Both the position numbers and the translations under genes were made by a program. Shown here piece by piece: positions 48,899-62,368 of a stretch of 64,000 nt of DNA. Positions within the stretch are counted from its first letter, which is position 1, and each line of letters starts with the position of its first letter. The stretch is from Cymbidium sinense (taxonomy: Eukaryota; Streptophyta; Magnoliopsida; Asparagales; Orchidaceae): positions 20,299,808-20,363,807 of the forward strand of contig CM038214.1 in the NCBI GenBank assembly GCA_021442155.1. The letters are read 5' to 3'. The notes under the pieces are model-generated. The model worked only from the letters and a program-made list of their open reading frames with translations, had not been told where the DNA came from and searched no databases.

Positions 48899-51800
48899 TA
48901 AAAACCCTAAACTAATACCTGAACCCTAAACTTAAAACCTAAACCCTAAACCCTAAACCCCAAACCCTAAACCCTAAAACCCTAAACCTTAAACCCTAAA
49001 CCCTAAAACCTAAGCCCTAAACCCTAAACCCTAAACCCTAACACCTAAGCCCTAAACCTTAAACCCTAAACCCTAAACTCAAAAAAAAAAAAAAACCTAA
49101 ACCATAAACACTAATCCCCAAACCCTAAACCCTCAACTCTGAACCTTAAACTATCCCTAAACCCTAAAAAGCTAAAAACCAACATCTAAACTTAATAAAA
49201 TCTAAAAAAATAAAAAACCTAAACCAAAATAAAATAAAATAAATAAAATAAAATGAAAACATAAACTAAAACCTAAACCTAAACCTAAAAAGAAAATGCA
49301 AAATAAAACTAAACTAAATAAAATAATTAAAACCTAAACTAAACTAAAAAAAAAACCTAAATAAAATAAAACTAAACCTAAAATAAAATATAATAAACCT
49401 AAAATAAAATGAAATAGAAACTAATTTAAAACATAAACCTAAAAACTAATCCTAAAAAAATAAAAAAATAAAATCAAAATCCAAAACTAAAACAAACCAA
49501 AACCTAAAATAAAAATAAAATAAACTTAAAAGACTAAACTAAAATAAAATAAATAAAATCTAAACCTAAACACAATGAAATAAAATAAATTAAAAATAAA
49601 CCTAAACCTATACTAAGAAATAAAACCTAAAAATAAACCTAAAATAAAAACCTAAAACCTAAACCTAAAAAAATAAAATAAAAACCAAAACCTAAAACTT
49701 AAAATAAAAAATAAAACCTGAACTTGAAAAATATAATAAAAATAAAACTAAACTAAAAAATAAACCTAAACATAAACCTAAACCTAAAAAATAAAATAAA
49801 ATGTAAAAACTAAGATAAAATAAATAAACTAACTAAGTAAAAAAGAAAAATAAACCTAAATAAAAATAGAAAAAATAAACTAAAATAAATGAAAATAAAC
49901 TAAATAAACCTAAACCTACAATTTCTTTTAAAAAAAACTGAACCCTAAACAAACCTAAACCTAAAACGTAAACCCTAAAACCCTAATCCTTAAACCCTAA
50001 ACCCTAAAACCTAAACCATAAAACCATAAAACTATACCTAAAAAAACCTAAAAAAAAAATTTTAAAACCTAAAGCCTAAACTAAAACCTAAACCCTAAAC
50101 CTAAAACCTAAACCTTAAACCCTAAACCCTAAAAACCCTAAACCCTAAAAACTAAACCATTAATCCTAAACCCTAAACCCTAAACCCAAAACCCTAAATC
50201 AGATATCCTAAACCCTATCCCTAAAACCTAAACCTAAATAAGAAAATAAAATAAAATAAAATAAAACCTAAATTAAAACCTAAACCTAAACCTATAAACC
50301 AAAAAATTAAAATAAAATAGAAAATAAAACTAAACTAAAATAAAATAAATAAAAACATAATAATAAAAAAAATAAAATAAAATAAACCTAAAATTAAAAA
50401 ACCTTAATAAAATAAAACTAAACCTAAAATAAAAATAATAAACCTAAAATAAAATAAAATAAAACTAAATAAAACCCAAACCTAAGAAATAAAACTAACA
50501 AGAAACCTAAAAATAAATGAAAAATAACAACTAAACCCTAAACCTAAAATAAAAAAATAAAAAAACTAAAATAAACCTAAACTAGAAATAAACCTAAAAA
50601 AAAAACTTAAAATAACAACCTAAAACCTAACCTTAAAAAATAAAATATAAAACTAAACCTAAACCTAGCAATAAAAAATAAAACCTAAACCTAAAAAATA
50701 AATTAAAAATAAAACTAAACTAAAAGATAAACCTAAACATAAACCTTAACTTAAATAATAAACTAAACTAAACTAAACATAAACTAAAATAAATAAACCT
50801 AATATAAATAAACTACACTAAATAAAAAAAATAAACATAAATAAAAATATAAAATAAAATAAACCAAAATAAATAAAAAATAAACTAAATAAACCTAAAC
50901 CTACAGGTTTACTGATTTTTTATAAAACCCCTAAACCATAAACAAAAAATAAAACCCAAAATAAACATAATATAAAACTAAAACCTAAACCTAAAAAAAA
51001 AATAATATAAAACCTAAACCTAAACCTAAAAATAAAACTAAATTAAAATAAAACTAAACTAAAAATATACATAAACCTAAACTTAAAAAATAAACAAAAT
51101 CAAAACCTAAACTAAATAAAATAAAATAAAATAAAAAAAAATACAATAAACTAAATAAATCTAAACCTATTAATTAAAAAAATTAAACAATTAAAAAATA
51201 AAAAGAAAAACTAATCCTAAACCTTAAACCCTAAACCCTAAACTAACATTAAACTTAACCTACAACCCTAAACTCTAAATCCTAAATCATAAAATCCTAA
51301 ACCCTAAACCCTAAACCCTAAACCCAAAACCCTAAACCACAATCCCTAAATGCTAAACCCTAAACCCTAAAACCTTAAACCCTAAAGCATAAACCCTAAA
51401 ACCTAAACCCTAAACCCTAAACCCTAAACCCTAAACCTTAAACTCTCTTAAAAAACCTTAAACCCTAAACCTTAAACTCTAAACTCTAAACCCTAAACTA
51501 AAACCTAAACCCTAAACCCTAAACCTTAAAACCTAAAAACCCTAAACCCTAAATACTAAACCCTAAAACCCTAACACCCTAACACCCTAAACCATAAACC
51601 CTAAACCTTAAAACATAAACCTAAATAAAATACTAAAATAAATTAAAATAAAAACCTAAATTAAAACTTAATCTTAAACCTAAAATAAAACCAAAACCTA
51701 AACCTAATAATAAAATAAAATAAAAATGAAAAATTAAACAAAAATAAAAAATAAAAAACCTTAACTATATAAAACTAAAGTAAAATCTAAATAAAAAAAT

Positions 51801-52840
51801 AAATAAAATAAAACTAAACATAAATTAAAAATAAAATAATCCTAAGATAAAATAAAATAAATACTAAATAAAACTTAAACCTAAAATAATATTAAAAAAT
51901 GAAACCTAAAATAAATAAAATATAACAACTAAACCCAAAATAAAAATAAAACATAAACCTAAAATAAAAAATAAAATAAACATAGTAAATAAACCTAAAC
52001 CCAAACTAAAATAAACTAAACTATAAAAATAAACCTTAACCTAAACCTAAAATAAACTAAACCTAAACCCGAATCAATAAAATAATATAAACTAAAAATA
52101 AACATAAGCCTAAACTAAGAAATGAAACCTAAAAAATAAACCTAAAATAATAACCTAAAACCTAAACCTAAGAAAATAAAATAAACAACTAAACCTAATC
52201 CTAATTATAAAAAATAAAACTCAAACATGAAAAATAAAATAAAATAAAAACTAACTAAAAAATAAACTTAAACTTAAAAATAAAAAAAAAAGGAAAAAAA
52301 AACCTAAATTAAAATAAATTAACTTAATATAAAGAAACTAAACTAAATATAGATAAAAATAAACCTAAATAAAAATATAAAATAAAATAATCTAATATAA
52401 ATAAAAAATAAATCTAAATAAACATAAACCTACTTGTTTACTTAATTTTCTTTTAAAAAAACCCTAAACCATAAACTAAGAAATAAAACCTAAAAATAAA
52501 CCTAAAATAAAAACTTAAAACCTAAACCTAAGCCTAAAAAAATAAAATAAAAACCTAAACCTAAACCTAAAATAAAACTTAAAACTAGAAAATAAAATTA
52601 AAATAAAGCTAAACTACAAAATAAACTTAAACCTAAACCTAAAAATTAACTAAAATAAATAAAAATAAACCTAAATAAAAATAAAAAAATAAAACAAACA
52701 AAATTATTAAAAAAATAAAATAAATAAACCTAAACCGCTTTAATTAAAAAATAAAAAATAAAAAACCCCAAACCTAAAAGTAACCCTAAACCATAAGCCC
52801 TAAACCCTAAACCTATAACGCTTAAACTTAAACCTTAAAC
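48899..52840. repeat. Telomere-like array with four to five higher-order cycles
   Basis: CCCTAAA-rich blocks start near 48900, 49935, 51200 and 52765, each followed by a degenerate CCTAAA/AATAAA block. Spacers: CCTACAATTTCTTTTAAAAA (49916), CCTACAGGTTTACTGATTTT (50900), CCTATTAATTAAAAAAATTA (51166), CCTACTTGTTTACTTAATTT (52429) and AAACCGCTTTAATTAAAAAA (52733). Some spacers are followed by a degenerate block without a clear CCCTAAA block. No coding capacity. Confidence 0.93.
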
Positions 52841-52975
52841 TCGGGCGATTGCATTTTTCCCTTCCTCCGATTATAATTTTCCTTGCGGTTTGGCCGATTT
52901 CTGATCATTCTCAATTGATTTCTTTGATCATTTGTCTCTGATTGGCCTCTCATATGAGTTTCCATTGCTCATTCT

Positions 52976-54513
52976 ATGGCAGAGGAATCACTTACGCAGT
53001 CATGCTTCTCCATCTTGGAGGCGTCGGCTAGGGCATCAGAATTATATGGAATTTTGGATCTTAAAACATCCGCTACTCTGCCTGCAGTTAAGTCCTTTAA
53101 GGATGCAATATCTGGTAAGAACCTTTCCCCTAATGCTTCGGTGAATTTGATCTCGACCTCATTTCGTGGCATGCCAGTGATTATGTGTTCGAATCTAGAT
53201 GTGGAAAAGTTGGCGAAGCCTTATGAATTCACTTTAGTTGGTAAATTTTCTTTACAACGGCCAACTCTCGATAACAACTGATCTTTTTTTTATAGGATTA
53301 AACTTTCAGGTGGTTTCACTATCAGATTGATTGATCCAAGGCATGTTTTAATTTAGCTCTCTAATGACTTAGATTATTCAAGAGTTTTTACACGTCGCAC
53401 TTACTTTATTTTTAATTGTCAAATGCGACTTCTGAAATGGTCTCCTCTTTTTGATATAAATGAGGAATCCCCAATTTTTTTGAAATGGTTAGCTCTTCCT
53501 AATATGAGAATACATTATGTTATACATCAAGTTCTCTTTCCGGTAGGGGCTCTCTTTGGTTAGCCTCTTCAAATTGATCAGGCCACCACTGTGAGATCAC
53601 AACCTTCTATTGCTCGTATTTTGGTTGAAATTGATATCTCTAAAAAGCATCCTAAATAAGTTTGGATTGGCTCTGAGAAGTTTGGTTATAATCAAAAAGT
53701 TGAATTTGAGAATTTTACTATTTTCTGCACACACTGTAAAATTCATGGCCATGATCATTCTTAATATTTTGTGTTGCATCCACAACTTAAAAAGAAAAAT
53801 TTGCCTGATATTAATCCTACTCTATCAAATGATAAAGTCAGTAAATTTTCTTATGTTCCTAAGGTCACTCAAAATGGGAATCCTATGCCTACCCCTACTC
53901 CTTTTGGATCCACTGCTTTGTCTAATGGAAAGCAATCTGAGCAAGTTAAAGACACTGCTAATGAGGTTCTTGAGGAGACAAATGATAGCTTGATTATCAA
54001 TCCTTCTAATTGGAATAATTTGCCTCCTCAAGATAATAAGCTTGATTCAGTCTAACCTACCCCTCTTGGCTAGTGAACCCAAGGAGGCTCATATGATCCT
54101 TAGTGGTGATTTGAATGGTAATTTAAGGTTGGAACAAAATCTGAAAACAAATTTTGGAGCTGATCCTTTGATGAAGGAATAAAATCTGAAAACTAATTCT
54201 AAAATTGATCTAGAAATCTGCGCTATTAATGGCTTCAGAACCTCTCCTTCTCCTACTCTTGAGAGTGATACGCATGCTAACCCACTCTTTCAGCTTAATT
54301 CTGACATTGAGGAAGGGGAAATTACCATTTGAAATGCTTTGATTGATACAGGTCCTATTATGAATATCACAAATTAGTCTCTCTCAGATGGTGATTCTAT
54401 GGATAAAGATAGACCTTTTCAAACTATTTTAAAAAAAAAATCACTTAAAGCAAAAATGTTCACTAATAGCTCCACTAGAACTACTAGATCTTCCCTAACT
54501 TCCCATAAATAAT
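52976..54513 (+). pseudogene. LINE ORF1 (DUF4283-like with zinc knuckle), copy B
   Basis: About 510 codons. The start ATG gives MAEESLTQSCFSILEASARA and follows a leader with no competing ATG frame. The N-terminal part runs to PYEFTLVGKFSLQRPTLD, the DUF4283 opening. Then DPRHVLI, LSNDLDYSRVFTR, MRLLKWSPLFDINEESPI, PLQIDQATTVRSQPSIARIL and VEIDISKKHP, all in the usual order of plant LINE ORF1. A zinc-knuckle-like FCTHCKIHGHDHS follows (about 53725-53765), then a polar tail ending SSLTSHK-stop. Stops occur near 53280, 53355, 53563, 53658 and 53762, with a frameshift near 53290. Role: RNA binding in the LINE RNP. Confidence 0.87.
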
Positions 54514-54587
54514 TTTTTCTATTTCCTTTTTCTTCTTGCTTTATTATATCTTTAGTTATCTCTTTCCTTTTCTTTTCTTATTTTATA

Positions 54588-57500
54588 ATGATCAACTTTC
54601 TAATTTGGAATGTTTGAGGTATTGGGACTCTCATTGTCCACAACCGTATTAGAAGTCTCTACCGTATTCATAACATAGCCTTACTTGTTGTTATTGAACC
54701 TTTCATACACTCTTCTAAGATCAACCATGTTTCTAGAACACTTGGCTTTCACAACTTCTTTTATAATATTAGCAATAAAATTTGGTTTTTTTGAAATAAT
54801 TTAGTCAATATATCTATCCTTGATGATCTTCAACAATTGATTAATGTCCACATCTCATTGGGTGATTTCTTTGCTCTAGGTTCATTTATTTATGCTTCTT
54901 GTAATAGAGTAGGTAGGAACATCCTTTGGGACAATTTAAGAACCTTTGCCTCCTCGGTCAAAAAACCCTAGTTGGTAGGGGGTGATTTTAACACTATTCT
55001 CTCTTCCTTAGAAAGAAGGGTAGGTTGCTCTCCTAACATTTATTTCATTGAAAATTTTTCTAATATGATTCTTGATTGCAATCTGATTGATATTGGCTAT
55101 TCGGTTTGGATTATACTTGGCATAACTCTAGACTCTGGCAACGGCTAGATAGGATTCTTTTTAATTCTCTCTGGATCAATCAATGGCCTCATACTTTAGT
55201 TGAGCATTTGAGCAGAACTTTGTCTGATCATGCTCCTCTTTTGATATCTGTCAAAAATCCCTCTAATAGATTAACCTCCTCTACCTCTTTCAGATTCCAA
55301 AATATGTGGATCCAACACATTGATTTCTTAAATGTTGTCTCCATAAATTGGATGGCCCCCCTTCGCCCTGATAATTTTGTTAAAGGCATGATTCAGCCTC
55401 TAGCTTAAGCTTGAAAGGCTTAAACAAAATCTTAATTGCTAGAACAAGCATCATTTTGAAAATCTCTTTGCCAATATCAAAAACATGGAACAATTGGTTT
55501 GTTCTCTCCAAAATGCTATTTTGACTAATTCCACTAAACTTGAGGACTTGAATGAAGCCAAAGATAACTTGGTTAGCTATCAGAATATGGCAGAAACCTA
55601 CAGCAAAAGGCTGCTAGCAAATATTTTGCTGATGGCGATAGAAATATGAGATATTTCCATGCTCTTTTCCAAAAAAGGAGAGCATTAAACTCTATTAAAA
55701 AAATTAAAAGTGATAACGACAACTGGATCACTGACAATAATGATATTAAAGATTTTGTCACCCATCATTTTAAAAACTTATTGAACAAGAACCTTCCTTT
55801 AGAATCTATCTCCAACTCCCACTTGATTCCCTCAACAATTACTAATGATGACAATCACTTGCTTAATATGGTTTGTACGAAAGCTGAGATTGGTAGAATT
55901 CTTAATAGCATGAATGCTGAATCTGTTGCTGGCCCTGAAGGATACATGACTCAATTTTTTCAGCATTGTTGGCCTATTATTAAGTCTGATTTAGTCGAAG
56001 CTGTCATTGATTTCTTTAATGGCAATCCCTTTCCTAGATATTTTTCTAGCACTTTCATTGTCCTCATTCCTAAAATTAATAATCCTGAATCTTGGGGCGA
56101 TTTTAGACCTATCAACCTTTGCACCTTCTTTCATAAACTAATTGCTAAATTGATTGCTAATAGAATTAGTCCTCTGCTTCCTAAAATTATTTCCCTCAAC
56201 CAAACTAGTGTCGTTAAAGGTAGAGCTATATCTGATAACATTCTTCTTGCCCAAGAGCTGATTCATGATCTGGATGCTTCTATCAGAGGTAGTAACATCC
56301 TATTCAAATTGGACATCTCTAAAGCTTTTGACAACCTCTCTTGGAATTTCCTCTTCCAAATTCTTCATTCATTTAGTTTTTTTGATAAATTTATCTGCCT
56401 CATTAAAAATTGAATTAGAATGTTTGGTTCTCTATTATCCTGAATGGTGAGGCTTTAGGTTTCTTCCCTTCTATGCATGGCTTTAGACAAGGGGATCCCT
56501 TGTCTCCCTCTCTTTTTATAATTGTTGTTGAATATCTTTTGATGAGCCATCATGACCTTTTCAATAATAATCCAAGCATGTCTTTTAGAACTCAAGGTGG
56601 TTTTCCTGTCTCTCATCTTAGTTTTGCTGATGATTTAATTATCTTTTGCAATGCCTCTATTCATCACATTAAAAATATTAAGAATTATTTAAATAAATTT
56701 GGAAATGAAAGTGGTCTCTTTCTTAATGAAGGCAAAAGTTGTTTCATTCCTTCCTCTAAAATCTCTAGTAATAAAATCAACCAAATCTTAAGAATCACTA
56801 ATTTTCAGTAATAATAACTTCCTATTAAATATCTTGGTGCTCCTCTTTTTAAAGGTCAGAAAAGATCACATCTTTTTGATGAGTTAATAAAAATTCTCTA
56901 ATAAAATTTCTATTTGGGAAATTTCATTTACCTTCATTTGGTGGTAGGCTCACTTTGATTAAGAGTACCCTTAACTCCATGCCTTTATATCTTATTCAAA
57001 CCATTGTGTCGACCAATTCTACCATTAACAGAATTGAGCACCTCCTTAATAAAATCTTTTGGGGTTCTAATAATTCTACTAAAAGAATGCATTGGACCTC
57101 TTCGTATAAAAGCTGCAGCACTCATGCTGAAGGTGGGCTTGGTTGTAAGCCAATCAGGAAGCTATCACTGCTTTTTCTTATAAACTTTGGTGGAATTTTA
57201 GGAGCAACAATAATCTTTGGGCTAAATTCATGATTGCTAAATACTGCCAGGGTAAGCAACCTCTCATTTTCCCTTACAAAGTGGGAGATTCTCATGTATG
57301 GAAAAGACTTTGTTCCATCAAATGGGAAGCTGAATCCTTAATTTCTTGGGGGATTAAATTTAGAACTTCCTTCTTTTGGCAAGATAATTGGACTAGTAGT
57401 GGCTCTATTGATGATTTACTTTCTACCCACTCCACTGCTGCTATTAAAGTGAACTCTTTCTGGCAGAATAACAAGTGAAACAATAGTAAGCTTACTGACT

Positions 57501-58575
57501 ATATCCATATCTCACTTTTAGATAAGCTTACTACCATCCCTATCATCCCTAGCAATCATGATCTGATTCTTTTTCAGCTTTCTCAAAATGGTGACTTTTA
57601 CCTAAAAGATGTCTAGATTCATATTAGAGAAGCTCATGATTTCTCTAATGTGTTTTTTGAACTTTGGAATAACACTATCCCTATTTCTTACTCTGTTCTA
57701 ACTTGGAGAATTTTGAAAAATTTCATCCCTATTGATTTCTTGATGTGGGGCAAAGGTTTTCACTTACCTTCAAAATGCTACTGCTGCTTTCATATTGAGA
57801 ATGACAATCATGTATTTGTTAATGGAGCCATTGCTTCCAAACTTTGGGTTTGGTATGATGAATTTTTTAATATTGGAAAATTCAATGGCTCGTTAACTCT
57901 TTATCAACTTGTAGAGGTTTATTTTGAAAACACTATTAAAGGTAAAATTAAAGTGATAACTGCTATCACTCTTATATGGTTCATATGGATGGACAGAAAT
58001 GATGCAAAACATTGTGGGATTCCTATGAACCATAAGAGGATAATTGCTAGAATTAAAGATAAAATATGTAATTTATTTAATGCCAGTTTAATTAACTACA
58101 CTCAATTTAAAGGCTGTAAATTTGTGGCCAATAAACTGGGTTTAACCTGCCGAACCATCTTAATTGTAAAGATGATAATCTTGTTTATTGGAAAAAACCT
58201 CATGATAATATTATTAAAATTAATACTGATGGCTCCATTTCTCAAAATGCTTTGCGGGTGGCATTTTTTAAACCTTAATGGTAAAGTTTATGCCTTGCTT
58301 ATCCTCTTACTACATGTTCTGTTCTCTTTGTTGAACTAATGGCTGTTAACAAAGCTATTGAGATTTGCCTTCAAAAAGGTTGGCACAATATTTGGATTGA
58401 GGTGGATGCCCTGTTATTGATTGATCTGTTGACTTCCACCAAAGTGGGAAATTTAGAATTGTACTACCTTCTAAAGCATACTAGAGATCTCCTATCTCAA
58501 CTCTATTTTAAAATCACTCATGTTTGATGTGAAGGTAATGTGTGTGCTGATTATCTTGCTAATCTGGGTGCTTGA
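54588..58575 (+). pseudogene. LINE ORF2 (endonuclease-RT-zinc finger-RNase H), copy B
   Basis: Begins MINFLIWNV. Endonuclease: VVIEPFIHSSK, FIYASCNRVGRNILW, LVGGDFNTIL, LDYTWHNSRLWQRLDRILFN, LSDHAPLLISV (to about 55250). RT: the longest open part is 255 codons (55646-56413) with SVAGPEG, PKINNPESWGDFRPINLC and LFKLDISKAFDNLSW; then MHGFRQGDPLSPSLF and HLSFADDLIIFC with an intact FADD box (about 56630); then LIKSTLNSMPLYLIQT. A zf-RVT-like stretch (CYCCFHIENDNHVFVN, 57778-57825) and an RNase H (LVELMAVNKAIE, IWIEVDALLLIDLL, CADYLANLGA) end the frame. Frameshifts near 55100, 55390, 56415 and 56880 plus several stops inactivate it. Confidence 0.92.
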
Positions 58576-60669
58576 TTAGATGGAATAAAATTCTTTGATC
58601 AGCCTACACTTCTTAAACATTTCCCTGGATTGGTTAATTTGGACAATACTAGACTTCCTTATCTCAAAACTAATTTCATCCTATGTTTTTGGCCTAATTA
58701 CCACTTGTATTACTTTATTTTATCTGTATGGTCATCTTTTGTATATCTTTTGTTTGTTGTTGTTTCTCCTCTTCATTTTGTTGATGCATTTCCCTGATAA
58801 TCTTTTCTGGTTCTATTGTGATCTCTTTAGCATCTGTTACTGGCTTTTTGCTAATTATCCAATCTTTTTTTGGGGTCTTACTGTATCTGCTGTTTCCCTT
58901 GCTAATGGAAATGTGCTTCTTATTTCCCTAATTTGTTGGATGGAGATGTCTTATTTTTTGATCTGCAGATGGACTGCTTTCCATCAATACTATTTTTTGG
59001 GACTTATTATATTTTGCTTTTGTTTTCACGATTGAGATTGTTTCCTATCTCTTTTTCCTGTTGCCTATTCTCAAATTGATTTTTTATTGTGGCTACCTGT
59101 ATTGGAGGCTCATGTCTTTGTTGCTACAATTGTTTGTTTGCTATGATTTGCATAGTGTCATGGTGGGCCCTTCTATATTTGTATATTCCCGCTTAAATAG
59201 GGATGTGGCTCCTGTTTTGCTCACCAACCTGCCTTCCTCAACCTGTAAGGGAAGAATGTTTAATTTACCTATTATTACTACTATTTCTTTGCAAGATTGG
59301 ATTTGCTTCTTGTATTCCTTTCATCCTGATTTTACTGATGATGGTGGATTAGATGTTGGCCTGCTTTTCCTTGTCTTGGAGGATTTTCATGATGGTTTTC
59401 TTCTGATCCCCATTTTGGGTCTATGTAATACTATTGTTACTGACTGGATTACGCTCTATTGAGTGCAATATTTGGTTTGCTATCTTGGTTTGCTGTCTTG
59501 GTTGTTTGCTGAATGGATTATCAGGTTTTATGCCCAACAAGCTGCTTCTGGGGTTGTTTCTCTGATTATTTTTTTGTGTTGTTTGCGATGGGGTGCAGCT
59601 TATCACCTATGACTTGTGGTCTATCTAACCTGCTGCTGCATTCCCATCTTGGTTCTATTATGACTTGTGCAGTTCCTATTATGTTTATGCTATTAACTTG
59701 GTGTTTGTTAATATCTGCATTATTTATTCTGAATGGGTATCCTTGTTATGGGTTGTATTCCTAGCCTGTAAGTTTCATATGATTTGGGATGGTGTTATTT
59801 ACATGCTAATTGATATGCTTGGCAGGATTTCAGCTAGCTTTCCAGTCGATTATCTATTGTTTCTATCTTCTGCCTGCCCTTTTCTGTGGTCTACTTATGG
59901 TGGGTTTTCCTGCTAGCTTAATTTCACTCTTGGATATTGTATTAATAAGGTGGATGTGGCCAAGATGGTTCATTTTTATATGGGTAGCGATTCTCATGCT
60001 ATGGTGACTGTAGTAGTGATACTTATCCCCATTCTGCTCTTTGCTGTCTCCTTCTCTATAGTGTATATTGCTTTGTTTAGGTTTGCAGGTACTAAGGTTC
60101 ATAAGACTTTCAACAAGTGGCTGCTATCTTCTCACAGGTTTGCAGGCTATGATGGCTGTGATGATTTCACTCCTTTTTGGTTTGGTAGTAGCTCTTGTGA
60201 TGTAACCCTTCCGCTGAAGTTTCGATGCTCATATCTACATCTGCCCTAATTTGGTGTGACTGAGCCTGAGCTTTCTCTCACACACTTCTCTATAATTTTT
60301 CTCAGTTTATGCTGCTTTTACCTTCCACTTTATTTGTATTACTCTAATTGTGTTAATTTTTATCTTTCTACATATTTGCAGATGCATTTTTCTCTTTCTC
60401 TAGCAGGTTTGCTTTCTAGTGGCATGCATTCTCTCATCCTGAAGAGCCTTGGTCCAGATCTATCCATTGGCTTCTCTATGTTAATCATTTTGTATCTTTT
60501 GCTTTCATTTTCCTTTTATTTTGCTTTTGGATGTACTTAGATAGGGGATTTACTCTCTAGGCTGATTGTAGCTCTTTGAGCAATAGTTTGGAGTTTACCC
60601 CTCTTAAAGGATCTTGTAACCCTCTTTTTGTGGCAATAAAATTCCCCTTATATGGGGTTTCAAAAAAAA
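58576..60669 (+). other. T/G-rich 3' region of LINE B
   Basis: About 2.1 kb without a credible gene. The first ~100 bp and the last ~900 bp match LINE A. Open frames of 79-146 residues in all frames are rich in Phe, Leu, Cys and Trp. Conserved landmarks near the end are GTTTGCAGGCTATGATGGCT, GATGTAACCCTTCCGCTGAA, TGACTGAGCCTGAGC, CTCATCCTGAAGAGC and the poly(A) signal. This is the stretch from which the truncated copies E, D and F derive. Confidence 0.78.
60644..60657 (+). other. Conserved 3'-terminal hairpin of the LINE
   Basis: CCCC pairs with GGGG across a TTATAT loop, a few bases after AATAAA and just before the A-run. The same structure occurs in copy E (27338-27350, CCCC-TATAT-GGGG) and copy A (45652-45664, CTCC-TACAT-GGGG, where a U-G pair keeps the stem). 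It may mark the RNA 3' end for RT; that role is inferred from other LINEs. Confidence 0.6.
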
Positions 60670-62368
60670 TTCTAAACCCTAAACCCTAAAACCATAAACC
60701 CTAAACCCTAAATCGTAAACCCTAAACCCTAAAGCCCTAAATCTTAAACCCTAAACCCTAAACCCTAAACCTTAAACCCTAAACTCCATTAAAAAAAACC
60801 TTAAACCCAAAACCCTAAACACAAACCCTAAACCTAAAACCTAAACTTAAACCTTAAATAGTAAACCCTAAACCCTAAACCCTAAACCCTAAACCCTAAA
60901 TCCTAAACCCTAAATCCAAAAACCCTAAACCATGAACCCTAAACTTTATACCCTAAAACTTAAACCTAAATAATAAAATAAAATAAAATAAATTAAAAAC
61001 CTAAACTAAACATTAACCTAAACCTAAACCTAAACTTAAAAATAAAATAAAAAAATAGAAAATAAAAAGTAAAAAAAATAGAAAATAAAAATTAAAATAA
61101 AATAAAATAAATGAAAACCTAAACTTAACAAAAAATAAAATAAACCTAAAAGTAAAAAAAAACTAAATATAATAAAAGATAAATCTAAAATAAAAATAAA
61201 ATAAACCTAAGATAAAATTAAATAAAAAGTAAATAAAAATATAAACCTAAATGATAAACCTAAAAATAAATAAAACAACACCTAAACCCTAAACCTAAAA
61301 CAAAAATTAAATAAACAAAATAAAATAAACTTAAAGCTAAACTAAAATAATCTAAATTAAAATAAATAAAACTTAAACCAAAATCTAAAATAAATAAAAT
61401 AAAATAAACTAAAAATAAACCTAAGCCTAAACTATAAAATAAAACCTAAAAATAAACCAAAAATAACAACCTAAAACCTAAACCTCAAAAAATAAAATAA
61501 AAACCTAAACCTAAACTTAATAATAAAAAATAAAACCTAAACCTAAAAAAATTAAATTAAATTAAAACTAAACAAAAAATAAATATAAACCTAAACTTAA
61601 AACTAAAAAATAAAATAAAATAAAAAAACCTAAACTAAAATAAATAAACGTAATATAAATAAACTAAACTAAATAAAAATAAAAATAAATCTAAATAATA
61701 AAATAAAATAAACTAAAATAAATAAATAAAAATAAACTAAATAAACTAAATAAATCAAAACTTACCGGTTTACTTCATGTTTTTTTAAAAAAAACCCTAA
61801 ACCCCAAATTATAAACCCTAAACCCTAAAACCACTAAACCCTAAATCCTAAATGCTAAACCCTAAACTCTAAACACTAAACCCTTAACCTACAACACTAA
61901 ACCCTAAACCCTAAACCTTAAACCTAAGCCCTAAACCCTGCGATTAACCTAACTACCCTACCAAACTATTAAACTGACCCAATCTTAAAACCCTACCCAA
62001 AACCCTTAATCCTAGTCTTGATCCTAAAAACTATAATTTAACTACCCTAACCCAAATTAACTATAACTCTAAACCCCTACACCTAAACTACTAAATGACC
62101 CTAAACTCTCCCTACACTGCCCTAAACACTAAACCCAAACTCTCCTACCCTAAAACCTGGACTCTAACCCTAAATATTAAAACTAAACCCTAAACTTGAA
62201 CACTCTCTAAACTCTATAACATCCTGGTTAATAAACCCAAAGCATAAATCCTCTAGCCCTAATCACTAAACTAACCCTAAACCCTAAACACTAAACCCCA
62301 AACCCTAAACCCAAAAGTAAAGTAACTAAATAAATTAAAAAAGAAATCCAAACCCTAAAACCTAATAA
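60670..62368. repeat. Telomere-like array between LINE B and LINE C
   Basis: CCCTAAA-rich to about 60965, degenerate to 61760, spacer ACCGGTTTACTTCATGTTTT (61764-61783) with T- and A-runs, CCCTAAA-rich to about 61930. Then a more scrambled block (61930-62310, ACCCTA, AACTAACC, TCCCTAC variants with some G), and finally the short AAAGTAACTAAATAAATTAA segment at 62319. The scrambled block looks older than its neighbours. Confidence 0.9.

Larger units (their letters stand above)
52841..60669 (+). mobile_element. L1-type LINE, near full length (copy B)
   Basis: A ~7.8-kb copy and the best preserved of the family here. A ~135-bp 5' leader precedes ORF1, a 74-bp gap separates ORF1 and ORF2, and a ~2.1-kb 3' region follows. 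The 3' end has AATAAA (60635-60640), a CCCC-TTATAT-GGGG hairpin (60644-60657), TTTC, an A-run, and then CTAAACCCTAAA repeats. The 5' edge sits directly against telomere-like repeats (CTTAAACCTTAAACTCGGGC). Dead by stops and frameshifts, but the domain order is complete. Confidence 0.94.

Noticed and set aside
27361..52840. A true chromosome end (telomere)
   Set aside because: The arrays are heavily degenerate, interrupted by LINEs and bounded on the left by an LTR element, so this is interstitial or subtelomeric rather than a terminal tract. The polarity would place a nearby end to the left if it were terminal.
58595..60540. Many overlapping open frames as small membrane proteins
   Set aside because: Same T/G-rich noncoding region of LINE B; frames overlap on several phases and none shows a family signature.
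27361..62368. CRISPR array or centromeric satellite
   Set aside because: There are no uniform spacers or constant repeats, and the unit is telomere-like rather than a ~150-180-bp monomer; the plant context excludes CRISPR.
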